Origin: Kluyvera sichuanensis
Lineage (GTDB): Bacteria > Pseudomonadota > Gammaproteobacteria > Enterobacterales > Enterobacteriaceae
Assembly: GCF_014218705.1 (NCBI RefSeq)
Contig: NZ_JABBJF010000003.1
Span: 300,966 to 364,965 of the forward strand
Direction of reading: 5' to 3'
Length of the DNA stretch: 64,000 nucleotides
Position numbers and translations under genes: made by a program. Shown here one piece after another: positions 45,778 to 54,032 of this stretch (its first letter is position 1; each line of letters opens with the position of its first letter). The notes below the pieces were generated by a model. That model was not told the DNA's origin and made no database searches. It worked only from the letters and a program-made list of their open reading frames with translations.

Positions 45778-45876
45778 ACATCAAAACAACCATCCAATAA
45801 AAGAGGCCGGGCTTCGTACCGGATAGATATTTACTTAAAAAACGACAGTTGTTGTCGCTGAGGAAACAGAAAAAAA

Positions 45877-45939
45877 ATGGGGCAATTTTTCTTTTTTGCA
45901 CCGGCAGTCGCCGCACAGGAGACTCACCGTGTCAAATAA
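45877..45939 (+). CDS. yoeI: Small protein YoeI-like
   Basis: 20-residue open frame ([20 protein letters not shown]) preceded by a GAGGAAA ribosome site. Its last codons overlap the GTG start of plaP, so the two are translationally coupled. E. coli has a validated 20-residue small gene, yoeI, at the same place with the same MGQFF beginning (from memory). The hydrophobic N-terminal half could touch the membrane. Function unknown; control of PlaP translation or activity is the obvious guess. Confidence 0.75.
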   Translation: MGQFFFFAPAVAAQETHRVK

Positions 45940-47287
45940 CGTTACTCCAAACACCTCTCGCGTGGAATTGCGTAAAACGCTTACGCTGATTCCGGTTGTC
46001 ATGATGGGCCTGGCCTATATGCAGCCAATGACGCTGTTCGATACGTTCGGTATCGTATCTGGCCTTACCGACGGTCACGTTGCAACGGCGTATGCCTTTG
46101 CGCTGATCGCGATTCTTTTTACAGCGCTAAGCTACGGTAAACTGGTTCGCCGGTTCCCGTCCGCTGGCTCTGCATACACCTATGCTCAGAAATCCATTAG
46201 CCCGGTCGTTGGCTTTATGGTTGGCTGGTCATCGCTGCTGGACTACCTGTTCATGCCGATGATCAACATTCTGCTGGCTAAAATTTACTTTGAAGCGCTG
46301 ATGCCTTCTGTACCATCGTGGATCTTTGTTGTCGCGCTGGTGGCCTTTATGACCATCTCTAACCTGCGCAGCATTAAAGCCGTGGCGAACTTCAACACGC
46401 TGATTGTGGTTCTGCAGATGGGTATCGTGGCGGTCATCGTTGGCCTGATCATTTACGGCGTAATGCACGGTGAAGGCGCAGGCACGCTGACCAGCACCCG
46501 TCCGTTCTGGTCTGAAGGTGCGCACGTGGTGCCGATGATTACCGGCGCAACCATCCTGTGCTTCTCGTTCCTGGGCTTCGACGGTATCTCTTCTCTGTCT
46601 GAAGAGACCAAAGACGCAGAACGTGTGATCCCGAAAGCTATCTTCCTGACCGCGCTGATTGGCGGGATGATCTTTATCGGTGCATCTTACTTCCTGCAGC
46701 TGTACTTCCCGGACATCTCCCGCTTTAAGGACCCGGATGCGTCTCAGCCTGAAATCATGCTGTACGTTGCGGGTAAAACCTTCCAGTGGGGCGTGCTGAT
46801 CTTCTCCAGCGTGACCGTTCTGGCATCGGGTATGGCGGCACATGCAGGCGTATCGCGTCTGATGTACGTGATGGGTCGTGACGGCGTGTTCCCGAACAGC
46901 TTCTTCGGCTATGTGCATCCGAAATGGCGTACCCCAGCGTTCAACGTACTGCTGGTTGGCGCGATTGCCCTGCTGGCGATTAAGTTTGACCTGGTCACCG
47001 CAACGGCGCTGATCAACTTCGGTGCGCTGGTGGCATTCACCTTCGTTAACCTCTCCGTGATTTCGCAGTTCTGGATCCGCGAGAAGCGTAACAAGACGCT
47101 GAAAGACCACTTCCAGTACCTGGTACTGCCAGTGTGCGGCGCGCTGACCGTTGGCGCACTGTGGATTAACCTGGAGCAGAGCTCAATGATTCTGGGCCTG
47201 ATTTGGGGCTCAATCGGCCTGCTGTACCTGGCGTGCGTGACCAAGCGTTTCCGCAACCCGGTTCCGCAGTACGAAGACGTCGCATAA
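45929..47287 (+). CDS. plaP: Putrescine importer PlaP (APC family)
   Basis: 452-residue polytopic amino acid-polyamine-organocation transporter with about 12 membrane helices; E. coli PlaP is a low-affinity putrescine:H+ importer linked to surface motility. It begins [20 protein letters not shown], and [16 protein letters not shown] is a typical APC loop. The GTG at 45929 is chosen because an AGGAGA site precedes it and it reproduces the E. coli N-terminus and length. It overlaps yoeI by 11 bases. Confidence 0.95.
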   Translation: MSNNVTPNTSRVELRKTLTLIPVVMMGLAYMQPMTLFDTFGIVSGLTDGHVATAYAFALIAILFTALSYGKLVRRFPSAGSAYTYAQKSISPVVGFMVGWSSLLDYLFMPMINILLAKIYFEALMPSVPSWIFVVALVAFMTISNLRSIKAVANFNTLIVVLQMGIVAVIVGLIIYGVMHGEGAGTLTSTRPFWSEGAHVVPMITGATILCFSFLGFDGISSLSEETKDAERVIPKAIFLTALIGGMIFIGASYFLQLYFPDISRFKDPDASQPEIMLYVAGKTFQWGVLIFSSVTVLASGMAAHAGVSRLMYVMGRDGVFPNSFFGYVHPKWRTPAFNVLLVGAIALLAIKFDLVTATALINFGALVAFTFVNLSVISQFWIREKRNKTLKDHFQYLVLPVCGALTVGALWINLEQSSMILGLIWGSIGLLYLACVTKRFRNPVPQYEDVA

Positions 47288-47307
47288 TTCACGAACGTGA
47301 AATGATG

Positions 47308-47339
47308 AAACCGGAGGCCATGTGCCTCCGGTTTTTTTT
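47308..47339 (+). terminator. Rho-independent terminator of plaP
   Basis: Stem aaccggaggc/gcctccggtt with a short loop and a run of eight T. Confidence 0.9.
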
Positions 47340-47458
47340 GGTCTGAACAACAGCGAATTAATAACCTTCAGGAATAATATAGAGCTTTTGGTTATTGGAG
47401 CCGAAAGGCGGGCTCGGGAATAATTTTACGACTGATAATATTGGGTTAATTAATTCTT

Positions 47459-48514
47459 ATGTTGCACATGATAATAAGCGGAATAGTCTGCGGCGCACTG
47501 CTGGGGTTCGTCATGCAGCGCGGTCGCTTCTGCCTGACGGGCGGCTTCCGCGATATGTATATCACTAAAAATAACCGCATGTTCTACGCGCTGTTGATTG
47601 CTATCTGCATTCAAAGCGTAGGTGTTTTTGCGCTGATCCAGCTCGGTCTGGTGCAGTACGATGCAGGCGCGTTTCCGTGGCTGGGCACCGTTGTCGGCGG
47701 CTTTGTCTTTGGTATCGGTATTGTCTATGCCGGTGGCTGCGCTACCGGGACGTGGTATCGCGCTGGGGAAGGGCTTATCGGCAGCTGGATTGCGCTGGTG
47801 ACCTACATGGTGATGAGCGCGGTGATGCGTTCTCCACATGCCGCTGGCCTGAATAAATTCCTCGGCGAACATACCACGGCGCACAACGGTATTGCAGAAA
47901 CCCTCAATATCTCCGTCTGGCCTATTATCGCGCTGCTGGTGCTGGTGACGCTGTGGTTTGTGCGCAAAGAATTGCGTAAACCAAAGCTGAAGGTGGCTTC
48001 ATTGCCGCCGCGTCGCAGTGGTCTGGCGCATTTGTTGTTTGAAAAGCGCTGGCATCCCTTTTTCACCGCGGTGCTGATTGGTCTGATTGCGCTGCTGGCG
48101 TGGCCGATGAGTGAAGCGACCGGCCGTATGTTCGGTCTGGGTATCACATCGCCTACCGCCAATATTCTGCAGTTCCTGGTCGGCGGCGACAGCAAGTACC
48201 TGAACTGGGGCGTGTTCCTGGTACTGGGTATTTTCATCGGGTCTTTTATTGCTGCGAAAGCCAGCCGCGAGTTCCGTGTGCGTGCCGCTGATGCGAGTAC
48301 CACGCTGCGCAGCGCCGGTGGCGGCGTGCTGATGGGCTTCGGCGCCAGCATTGCCGGTGGTTGCTCGATTGGTAATGGTCTGGTCATGACCGCGATGATG
48401 ACCTGGCAGGGCTGGATTGGCCTGGTATTTATGATCCTTGGCGTGTGGTGCGCGTCCTGGGTGTTGTATGTTCGCCCGCAGCGGAAAGCCAAACTGAAAA
48501 CCGCGACGGCATAA
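47459..48514 (+). CDS. tsuA: Thiosulfate transporter TsuA (YeeE)
   Basis: 351-residue polytopic inner-membrane protein of the YeeE/YedE (DUF395) family, shown in E. coli to take up thiosulfate for cysteine synthesis. Two similar halves each carry the conserved cysteine motif used to pass the ion: GGCATGTWYRAGEGL near residue 92 and GGCSIGNGL near residue 300. The start lacks a strong Shine-Dalgarno sequence. It is followed ten bases later by tsuB. Confidence 0.93.
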   Translation: MLHMIISGIVCGALLGFVMQRGRFCLTGGFRDMYITKNNRMFYALLIAICIQSVGVFALIQLGLVQYDAGAFPWLGTVVGGFVFGIGIVYAGGCATGTWYRAGEGLIGSWIALVTYMVMSAVMRSPHAAGLNKFLGEHTTAHNGIAETLNISVWPIIALLVLVTLWFVRKELRKPKLKVASLPPRRSGLAHLLFEKRWHPFFTAVLIGLIALLAWPMSEATGRMFGLGITSPTANILQFLVGGDSKYLNWGVFLVLGIFIGSFIAAKASREFRVRAADASTTLRSAGGGVLMGFGASIAGGCSIGNGLVMTAMMTWQGWIGLVFMILGVWCASWVLYVRPQRKAKLKTATA

Positions 48515-48524
48515 GGAGTTAAAG

Positions 48525-48749
48525 ATGGTTGTGAAGAAACTGGATGTGGTTACCCAGGTGTGCCCGTTCCCATTAATTGAAGCCAAAGCGGCGATGGCTG
48601 AACTGGCCAACGGCGACCAACTGGTGATTGAGTTTGACTGTACCCAGGCGACGGAAGCGATTCCACAGTGGGCGGCAGAAGAGGGCTATACGGTCACGGA
48701 TTACCAGCAGTCCGGCGATGCGGCCTGGACCATCACGGTACAGAAGTAA
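48525..48749 (+). CDS. tsuB: TsuB/YeeD, TusA-like sulfur carrier
   Basis: 74-residue protein of the TusA/SirA fold with the CPxP signature (VCPFPLIEAK, cysteine 13). It partners TsuA in thiosulfate use and is thought to receive and process the imported thiosulfate. The ribosome site is AAGGAG. Gene pair and order match E. coli. Confidence 0.94.
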   Translation: MVVKKLDVVTQVCPFPLIEAKAAMAELANGDQLVIEFDCTQATEAIPQWAAEEGYTVTDYQQSGDAAWTITVQK

Positions 48750-48798
48750 GTATGACGTCCGGTTAGGCGAAACGACGCGGGGTTCTGAATACGAAAAC

Positions 48799-48824
48799 CC
48801 CGGCGTCGCTTTGCTCGGCCGGGC
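48799..48824. repeat. REP-like core, copy 3
   Basis: Palindrome from cccggcgtcgct to ggccgggc, differing from the wzc-wcaA copy at one base, in the convergent gap between tsuB and sbcB. Confidence 0.75.
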
Positions 48825-48832
48825 GACAATGG

Positions 48833-50263
48833 TTATACAATCTCCTGCGCGTACTGATACAGCGCTTTCAGCAGCGACAGCTTTTCCGCATTCCCTTCAT
48901 ACTGCCCGTAGAGCATTTCGAGCTCCTGCGCGTAGGCCTGTAAAAACTCTGGCGTAAAGATCTGCCGACGGTGCTCTAACCAGCGCTGCTGCTCACTTTC
49001 ATCCAGCGTGCCGGGGAAATTGCGCGCCCGGTAGTTAAACAGCAGTTTCTCAATACGCTTATCGGCGAAGGTGATATCCAGCGCCGGAAGATTACGTGGC
49101 TCGGTCTCGAGTACGATTTTCATCGCCGTTCTGTCGGCATCGCTGAAGAAGCCGTTATAGAGCTGAGCATCGACGTTTTCCGACGGCACAAACGGCTCGG
49201 CTTCGGCAAAAATGGCTACCGCTTTCTCGCGAACCTGCGGATTCTCACGCAGCTTTTTCAGATTATCCAGACAGTGCTGGCGGTTGATTCCCAGACGGTC
49301 GGCATCTTCCGGACGCAGGGTGTTGGCCTGCGCCAGCACCGGGCATTTGTTCAGGTGCACCAGCTTGATAGGGATCGGGGAATTATCGCCAAGACTGGCT
49401 TTGGCGGTATAGAGGCGATCGCGCAGCGTATCGGCGTCCAGATCCAGCAGCGGACTGATATCGCCGGCAAGATCCACCATGATCACCGCGTTGCGGTTAT
49501 CCGGATGCCACGCCAACGGTGCTACCCAACTGGTGTTGCCGCGCCAGGCGCCGAACATGCCGGAGACGTGCACCAGCGGCTTCATCTGCGGCACGTCAAT
49601 CAGCGTCATCAGCTTGTTTTTGCCGCGATAGGCGTAGAGATAATCAAACAGCTTCGGCTGCTGCGTTTTTACCAGTTTCGCCATCGCGATAGTCGCGTAA
49701 ACGTCGGCCATCGCATCGTGGGCGTTGCTGTGTTCAATGCCGTTAGCTTTGGTTAAATGCTCAAGACGGAAGCTTGGCAGGCCGTCGTCGTTCTCCGGCC
49801 AGTTGATGCCTTCCGGGCGCAGGGCGTAGCAGGCGCGCATCACGTCCAGCAGATCCCAACGCGAGTTGCGGTTCTGCCAGCTCCAGGCGTACGGGTCGTA
49901 GAAGTTGCGATAGAAGATATTACGCGTCACTTCATCGTCGAAGCGCACGTTGTTATAGCCCACCACGCAGGTGTCCGGCACGGTGAAGATATCGTGGATA
50001 CGCTTAGCAAACGCCGCTTCATTATCACCCTTGGCCCGCGCCTCCTGTGGCGTAATGCCGGTAATTAACACCGCTTCAGGCTGCGGCAGATAATCCTCCG
50101 CGGGCTTGCAGTAAAAAACCTCTGGCTCACCGATTATCGTGAAATCCTTATCGGTACGAATGGCGGCGAATTGCGCGGGGCGATCGAGGGAAGGGCTGGT
50201 TCCGAAAGTTTCGTAGTCGTGAAAGAGGAAGGTTCTCTGTATATTATCGTTTTTAACTGTCAC
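48833..50263 (-). CDS. sbcB: Exodeoxyribonuclease I; start at prophage junction
   Basis: 476-residue 3'-5' single-strand exonuclease of the DEDDh family, acting in recombination and mismatch repair. The first acidic motif is FLFHDYETFG near residue 12; further landmarks are YNNVRFDDEVTRN and NAHDAMADVYATIAMAKL. From FLFHDYETFG on it matches E. coli closely. The first ten residues (MTVKNDNIQR) and a GTG start differ from the usual family start and lie where the prophage joins, so part of the start region is probably phage-derived. It should still yield a near-complete enzyme. Confidence 0.93.
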   Translation of the reverse strand: MTVKNDNIQRTFLFHDYETFGTSPSLDRPAQFAAIRTDKDFTIIGEPEVFYCKPAEDYLPQPEAVLITGITPQEARAKGDNEAAFAKRIHDIFTVPDTCVVGYNNVRFDDEVTRNIFYRNFYDPYAWSWQNRNSRWDLLDVMRACYALRPEGINWPENDDGLPSFRLEHLTKANGIEHSNAHDAMADVYATIAMAKLVKTQQPKLFDYLYAYRGKNKLMTLIDVPQMKPLVHVSGMFGAWRGNTSWVAPLAWHPDNRNAVIMVDLAGDISPLLDLDADTLRDRLYTAKASLGDNSPIPIKLVHLNKCPVLAQANTLRPEDADRLGINRQHCLDNLKKLRENPQVREKAVAIFAEAEPFVPSENVDAQLYNGFFSDADRTAMKIVLETEPRNLPALDITFADKRIEKLLFNYRARNFPGTLDESEQQRWLEHRRQIFTPEFLQAYAQELEMLYGQYEGNAEKLSLLKALYQYAQEIV

Positions 50264-50437
50264 CTGATGTACACGCCTGATGTCATATGTATCTGATTTA
50301 TCGATTTAAAAACTGTATTTTTGTCAGTGATTGCTATTGTTTGTACACTTGATGATATTGTTGTTTGTGTTAGTACATGCGATATTAAGTACACATTAAG
50401 TACATAACCAAGCATTTTTCGAGTACAGAAAACTAAT
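50264..50437. other. Left prophage junction (attL region) with integrase arm-site-like repeats
   Basis: The 174 bases between the sbcB start and the integrase contain six copies of GTACA (near 50269, 50343, 50373, 50389, 50401 and 50423), several as TTAAGTACA or TTAGTACA. This clustering is what integrase arm-binding sites look like. The core cannot be fixed without the right junction, which lies outside the window. Confidence 0.6.
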
Positions 50438-51619
50438 ATGGCGATCAGTGACACAAAGCTACGCTCCATCTATGGTAAACCATATTCCGGCCCTTCTGAA
50501 ATTACTGATTCTGACGGCCTCGGGATTCGCATCACACCACGTGGCATTATCAGTTTTCAGTTCAGGTTTCGGCGTGATGGAAAACAGCACCGCTTAGGTC
50601 TGGGTCGATACCCGGCACTGACTCTCCGTGATGCTCGTAACATGGTTGCAGATTTAAGGGAATCCGTCGATAAGGGATTGGATCCGAGGATGCTTGCTGG
50701 AAAAGAAAAAGTAAACCAGAAGCCCACTGTAAAAGATTGCCTGAACTACTGGCAAGAAAACTACGTTGATGTTGCACTCCGGGAAAAAACGCAGGCGCTT
50801 TATAAGTCGACCGTAATAAAACAAATGACGGATGCTTTTCCGGGGATGCCTGTGGAGGAGATTCCTATTCGTCTTTGGGTTGAGAGATTTACCGAAGAAG
50901 AGCGAATTAATCCTCGTCGTGCGCGACAACTTCTTATTCAGTTACGCTCAGCTATTAGCTGGTGCTTCAGACGGCAATTTGTTGGGAATGCCGCCATCCT
51001 CCAGTTGCTACCTAAAGATATCGGCACAAAGCCATCGGTTGGGGAGGTCACTCTCAGCTACAATCAGCTAGCAAAAATATGGTTGGCTATTGATCGAAGC
51101 CGTGGCTCCACGTCAAACAGATTACTTCACCAGTTGCTGATGCTATATGGTGCGAGAAATAGCGAAATGCGCCTGTCAGTTAAGGATGAATTTGACCGGG
51201 AAGAGGGCGTATGGATCGTGCCAGCTGAAAAAAGCAAAACGAACAGGATTATTCGGCGGCCTATTTTTGCTGCAGCAGATGAATTACTGAAAAAAGCAGA
51301 AATGACATACGGTAATATTCTTTTTCCTGGCCCTGATCTGAAAACATCGATGACGATTGCTGGAGCTAATCGCTACCTGAAAAGGATTCAACTGTCTTTA
51401 GGTATTGGGGAGTTTACTGCGCATGATTTTAGAAGAACACTGGCGACCAGGTTATCTGAGGAGGGTGTTGCCCCGCATGTGATTGAAAAAATGCTGGGGC
51501 ATGAGCTTGGCGGGGTGCTTTCTGTTTACAACAAACATGATTGGATTGCTGAGCAGAAAGCCGCTTATGAGTTGTATGCCGAGAAGATATACTGGCATGT
51601 CAAGAAGGTCTCTGGTTGA
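50438..51619 (+). CDS. int: Prophage tyrosine integrase
   Basis: 393-residue tyrosine recombinase. The N-terminal DUF4102-type arm-binding domain occupies about residues 1-90 (ITPRGIISFQFRFRRDGKQH, LGRYPALTLRDAR), followed by the core-binding domain and a C-terminal catalytic domain. All catalytic residues can be placed: R240, H329, R332, H355 and the nucleophile Y364. It integrates the phage at sbcB. Its 3' end overlaps the convergent AlpA-like gene by 20 bases. Confidence 0.95.
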   Translation: MAISDTKLRSIYGKPYSGPSEITDSDGLGIRITPRGIISFQFRFRRDGKQHRLGLGRYPALTLRDARNMVADLRESVDKGLDPRMLAGKEKVNQKPTVKDCLNYWQENYVDVALREKTQALYKSTVIKQMTDAFPGMPVEEIPIRLWVERFTEEERINPRRARQLLIQLRSAISWCFRRQFVGNAAILQLLPKDIGTKPSVGEVTLSYNQLAKIWLAIDRSRGSTSNRLLHQLLMLYGARNSEMRLSVKDEFDREEGVWIVPAEKSKTNRIIRRPIFAAADELLKKAEMTYGNILFPGPDLKTSMTIAGANRYLKRIQLSLGIGEFTAHDFRRTLATRLSEEGVAPHVIEKMLGHELGGVLSVYNKHDWIAEQKAAYELYAEKIYWHVKKVSG

Positions 51620-51791
51620 CGCCTCCATTTAATATCCACGTCTCCACCGCAGAACGAAGGTACTGTTTTGGGTGGGTACGGATAGGTTTTGGGAAATTAT
51701 GATTTTCGGTATATTTCCAGATGGTCATGCGTGACGACACATGCATCATCTGCATTACTTCTTTTTCGTTAATCATTTCGATATCGGCCAT
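51600..51791 (-). CDS. AlpA-like regulator, probable excisionase
   Basis: 63-residue protein with a MerR/AlpA-type winged helix: INEKEVMQMMHVSSRMTIWKYTENHNFPKPI. The FPKPI turn is typical of AlpA-family recombination directionality factors. It ends inside the convergent integrase gene. Excision control of this prophage is the likely role; a purely transcriptional role is possible. Confidence 0.8.
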   Translation of the reverse strand: MADIEMINEKEVMQMMHVSSRMTIWKYTENHNFPKPIRTHPKQYLRSAVETWILNGGVNQRPS

Positions 51792-51820
51792 AAGCCACCC
51801 CCAACGGCCAAAGGCCTCTA

Positions 51821-52390
51821 TTAATAATCATTCTGCGAGTTAGGAATAATTCGCTGCCAGATAGCTGACACGTACTTAGCTTGGTGCTTTGCATCCGCCA
51901 GCGCATTATGCATGTCGCCTTCAAACGGTATGTCCCGGCGTGGGTTTATCCCTATCTGTCTGCCAAGTTCGACGATGGTTCTAACGTCACGGTCATTCGC
52001 AAAATGCCAGGCACATGGAATAAATTCGCGGTCATAGGTGGCCCGTAGAATTACGTTATCGAAGGTGGCTCCATTTCCCCATACCTGAACTTTGCCAGAG
52101 TCGGCATTGTCGCGAATAAAGGTATTCAGCTTAATCAGTGCAGCTGAAATGGTTATAGCGTCCTTATCGCAGATAGCCGCTCTGGCTTCCTCGCTTTGCT
52201 GCATCCACCACATGATGGTATCTGCATCAGGAACAGCACCGCCATTAACTGCACTTTTTAGGCTAACAACCCGGTAAAAATCTGCACCCAATTCACCAGT
52301 TGATGGGTCAAAGAACACAGCACCGATGGAGACAATGGGCGCATTTGGTTTATTGCCCATGGTTTCAAGGTCGATCATTAAATGGTTCAC
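51821..52390 (-). CDS. Phage 3'-5' exonuclease (DEDDh family)
   Basis: 189-residue nuclease of the RNase T/exonuclease superfamily, of the kind found in lambdoid leftward operons. Metal-binding motifs are MIDLETMG (D7, E9), NGATFDNVILR, and HNALADAKHQAKYV near the C-terminus. Substrate (DNA or RNA) is not known. It is the last gene of the leftward operon and begins two bases after the preceding frame. Confidence 0.85.
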   Translation of the reverse strand: MNHLMIDLETMGNKPNAPIVSIGAVFFDPSTGELGADFYRVVSLKSAVNGGAVPDADTIMWWMQQSEEARAAICDKDAITISAALIKLNTFIRDNADSGKVQVWGNGATFDNVILRATYDREFIPCAWHFANDRDVRTIVELGRQIGINPRRDIPFEGDMHNALADAKHQAKYVSAIWQRIIPNSQNDY

Positions 52391-52391
52391 G

Positions 52392-52613
52392 TTAAATATT
52401 CTCCTGCTCTGGTGCTGTTGGTGCGGACTCTGCTTTGCGAATCACAAGCAGCTCTTCCAGACCTTTAATCGCATCCGCGATGACGTATGCCATATCACCG
52501 CCGTTCTGGTACTGAAGGGAACGACGCAGTTCTGCAATGAGGCGGGTGATTCGCTCAACAGTAAGCGGTCCGTGTGCCGGGTGGTTAGCTGGGTCTGTTA
52601 AGTTGATTGTCAT
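52392..52613 (-). CDS. Small phage protein, leftward operon
   Basis: 73-residue protein, mostly helical (LTVERITRLIAELRRSLQ, GGDMAYVIADAIKGLEELL). Not recognised beyond being a phage early protein. The ATG at 52613 overlaps the preceding stop (ATGA), which decides the start. Confidence 0.7.
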   Translation of the reverse strand: MTINLTDPANHPAHGPLTVERITRLIAELRRSLQYQNGGDMAYVIADAIKGLEELLVIRKAESAPTAPEQENI

Positions 52614-52846
52614 GCTGCACGCTCCTGAAATAACACTGACTGCTGATAGCCAGTAAGAAACCATAAACCATCCGCCCGTTGACTCATTTCATACCAATCC
52701 TCTGGGTTCAGGTCGGACACGAGATTATCTCCGCAGATGCAGGTATCTTCCCCTCTAGGCTCAGAGTCATATTCAGCGCCAGCAGTGAACCTCTCAGGGT
52801 TCTCCGAGTGAACGCACGTCATTTTAGTTACATTCGACATGCTCAT
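52610..52846 (-). CDS. Small phage protein with CxC/His residues
   Basis: 78-residue protein (MSMSNVTKMTCVHSENPERF...). It has three cysteines (C11, then C36 and C38 in EDTCICGD), which may bind metal. Function not recognised. ATGA-type overlaps join it to its neighbours on both sides. Confidence 0.65.
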   Translation of the reverse strand: MSMSNVTKMTCVHSENPERFTAGAEYDSEPRGEDTCICGDNLVSDLNPEDWYEMSQRADGLWFLTGYQQSVLFQERAA

Positions 52847-53169
52847 TGTCCTTCTCCTTCGATAACCGGAATTCCCGCAGCGACGACGATTCCATTAGTC
52901 AAATTGGAGTTCTGGCGGTTAGAGCGACATACCAGCGCCCAAAAGTTCATATCGCAAATCAGTGCGACTCGCATTTCCGCAGTAAATCGATAGCCGAGCT
53001 TATTTGACTTGCCTGCTGAGCGCCGACGCTTGCGCATTATCTTGCGAACGTGAGCCGCATTAACCTCAACCTGGCGGTGTCTTGAAGCGTAAACACCCTT
53101 CGCTGGTATTTTTCGAGCCTGTTGCTGGTAAGCAGTTAACAGGTCATGTACGTCTGTTGATTTAGCCAT
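52843..53169 (-). CDS. Basic phage protein, leftward operon
   Basis: 108-residue protein with a strongly basic middle part (HVRKIMRKRRRSAGKSNK), so it may bind nucleic acid. The C-terminus GIPVIEGEGQ resembles the tails of Ea22-like proteins. The ATG at 53169 overlaps the upstream gene; a longer in-frame start lies inside that gene. Function unknown. Confidence 0.65.
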   Translation of the reverse strand: MAKSTDVHDLLTAYQQQARKIPAKGVYASRHRQVEVNAAHVRKIMRKRRRSAGKSNKLGYRFTAEMRVALICDMNFWALVCRSNRQNSNLTNGIVVAAGIPVIEGEGQ

Positions 53170-53695
53170 TCTTTTGCTCTCCTTCGATAACCTGAATGCC
53201 AGCGGCGGCCAGCGCTTCCAGCACTTCGTCCCGGTCGTAGCAGTCACCTTCCGGGTCTTCCTGAAGGTATGCTTCGTCGATGTGATACCCTTCGCAGGAA
53301 TAGCGTTTTGGCAGCGTCACGGTACGGGACTCCGCCAGCTGCTTTAACCCTTCCTCGGTCATGCGCTTGTAATGATCGCGTGACTGGATTACCTGAGCGT
53401 GGCTTTTTTCAAGCTCGGTGATGCGCTGGCGGGCGGAATTCAGTTCAGCAACATTTTTTTCAAGCTCATCAATTTTCACATCACTATCGCATGCCTGTTC
53501 GTGTACCCGAGACGCCACTCGATGCCAGCGACGCTCACCTGCCAGTGCCTTCTCCAGCGCCTCTACCAGTGAGGTAATGTATTTACGCAGCACTCGGGCG
53601 TATTGAGTGGACGGAGTTGGGTATTCGCTGAGTTGTTTCAACTGAGCCAGCGCATCATTAATTTCAGTCTGCGCCAGTGCGGTGATATCAGTCAT
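53162..53695 (-). CDS. Ea22-like phage protein (coiled coil)
   Basis: 177-residue protein. Residues about 65-140 are heptad-rich (KIDELEKNVAELNSARQRI), indicating a coiled coil. The C-terminal EVLEALAAAGIQVIEGEQ is the tail seen in lambda Ea22-type proteins. Such genes are common and variable in the b region of lambdoid phages and their role is unclear. The ATG at 53695 is chosen over a longer start because it overlaps the upstream stop. Confidence 0.7.
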   Translation of the reverse strand: MTDITALAQTEINDALAQLKQLSEYPTPSTQYARVLRKYITSLVEALEKALAGERRWHRVASRVHEQACDSDVKIDELEKNVAELNSARQRITELEKSHAQVIQSRDHYKRMTEEGLKQLAESRTVTLPKRYSCEGYHIDEAYLQEDPEGDCYDRDEVLEALAAAGIQVIEGEQKNG

Positions 53696-54032
53696 TCCAC
53701 GCCTCCAGTTCGTTCTGGATCTCTTCGTCGATTTCGTCGTTGGTGGCGTCTTCGTTGAGATAGTCGCGCGCCTCTTTGAGATACTTTTCCCGACGTTCGT
53801 TGTACCAAGCTGAAAACTCTGGCGACCAACCAATCGTTGTGCCGTCATAGTCAAATCTGGCGTTATCCTCTGCCATACGCTCAACCATGCAATGAGCGGT
53901 CGTTAAGGCACACTCACGGATGTAGCCGCGCAAGTCGCGCTTATGCCAGTACGGACTGTATTTCGAGTCACAGCGGCCTTTAAATTCGACAGTCCAACGA
54001 CGGATGCAGCGTGCATTAAGTGATTTGCTCAT
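53688..54032 (-). CDS. Hypothetical phage protein
   Basis: 114-residue protein with an N-terminal basic part (LNARCIRRWTVEFKGRCDSK) and an acidic C-terminal tail (NEDATNDEIDEEIQNELEAW). Not recognised. Overlaps of a few bases with both neighbours place it firmly in the leftward operon. Confidence 0.65.
   Translation of the reverse strand: MSKSLNARCIRRWTVEFKGRCDSKYSPYWHKRDLRGYIRECALTTAHCMVERMAEDNARFDYDGTTIGWSPEFSAWYNERREKYLKEARDYLNEDATNDEIDEEIQNELEAWND

Larger units (their letters stand above)
45489..45876 (+). promoter_or_regulatory. Long structured leader of yoeI-plaP (gene-free stretch)
   Basis: About 390 bases without a convincing gene. It holds three consecutive hairpins (45648-45691, 45701-45731, 45744-45770), two of which are followed by T-runs and look like terminators. 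A yeeZ terminator plus a conditional leader for the putrescine importer gene plaP, or a small RNA ending at the second terminator, are both possible. Confidence 0.5.

Noticed and set aside
45658..45861. 67-residue frame in the plaP leader
   Set aside because: It runs through three hairpins, has no ribosome site, and its codons follow the terminator sequences.
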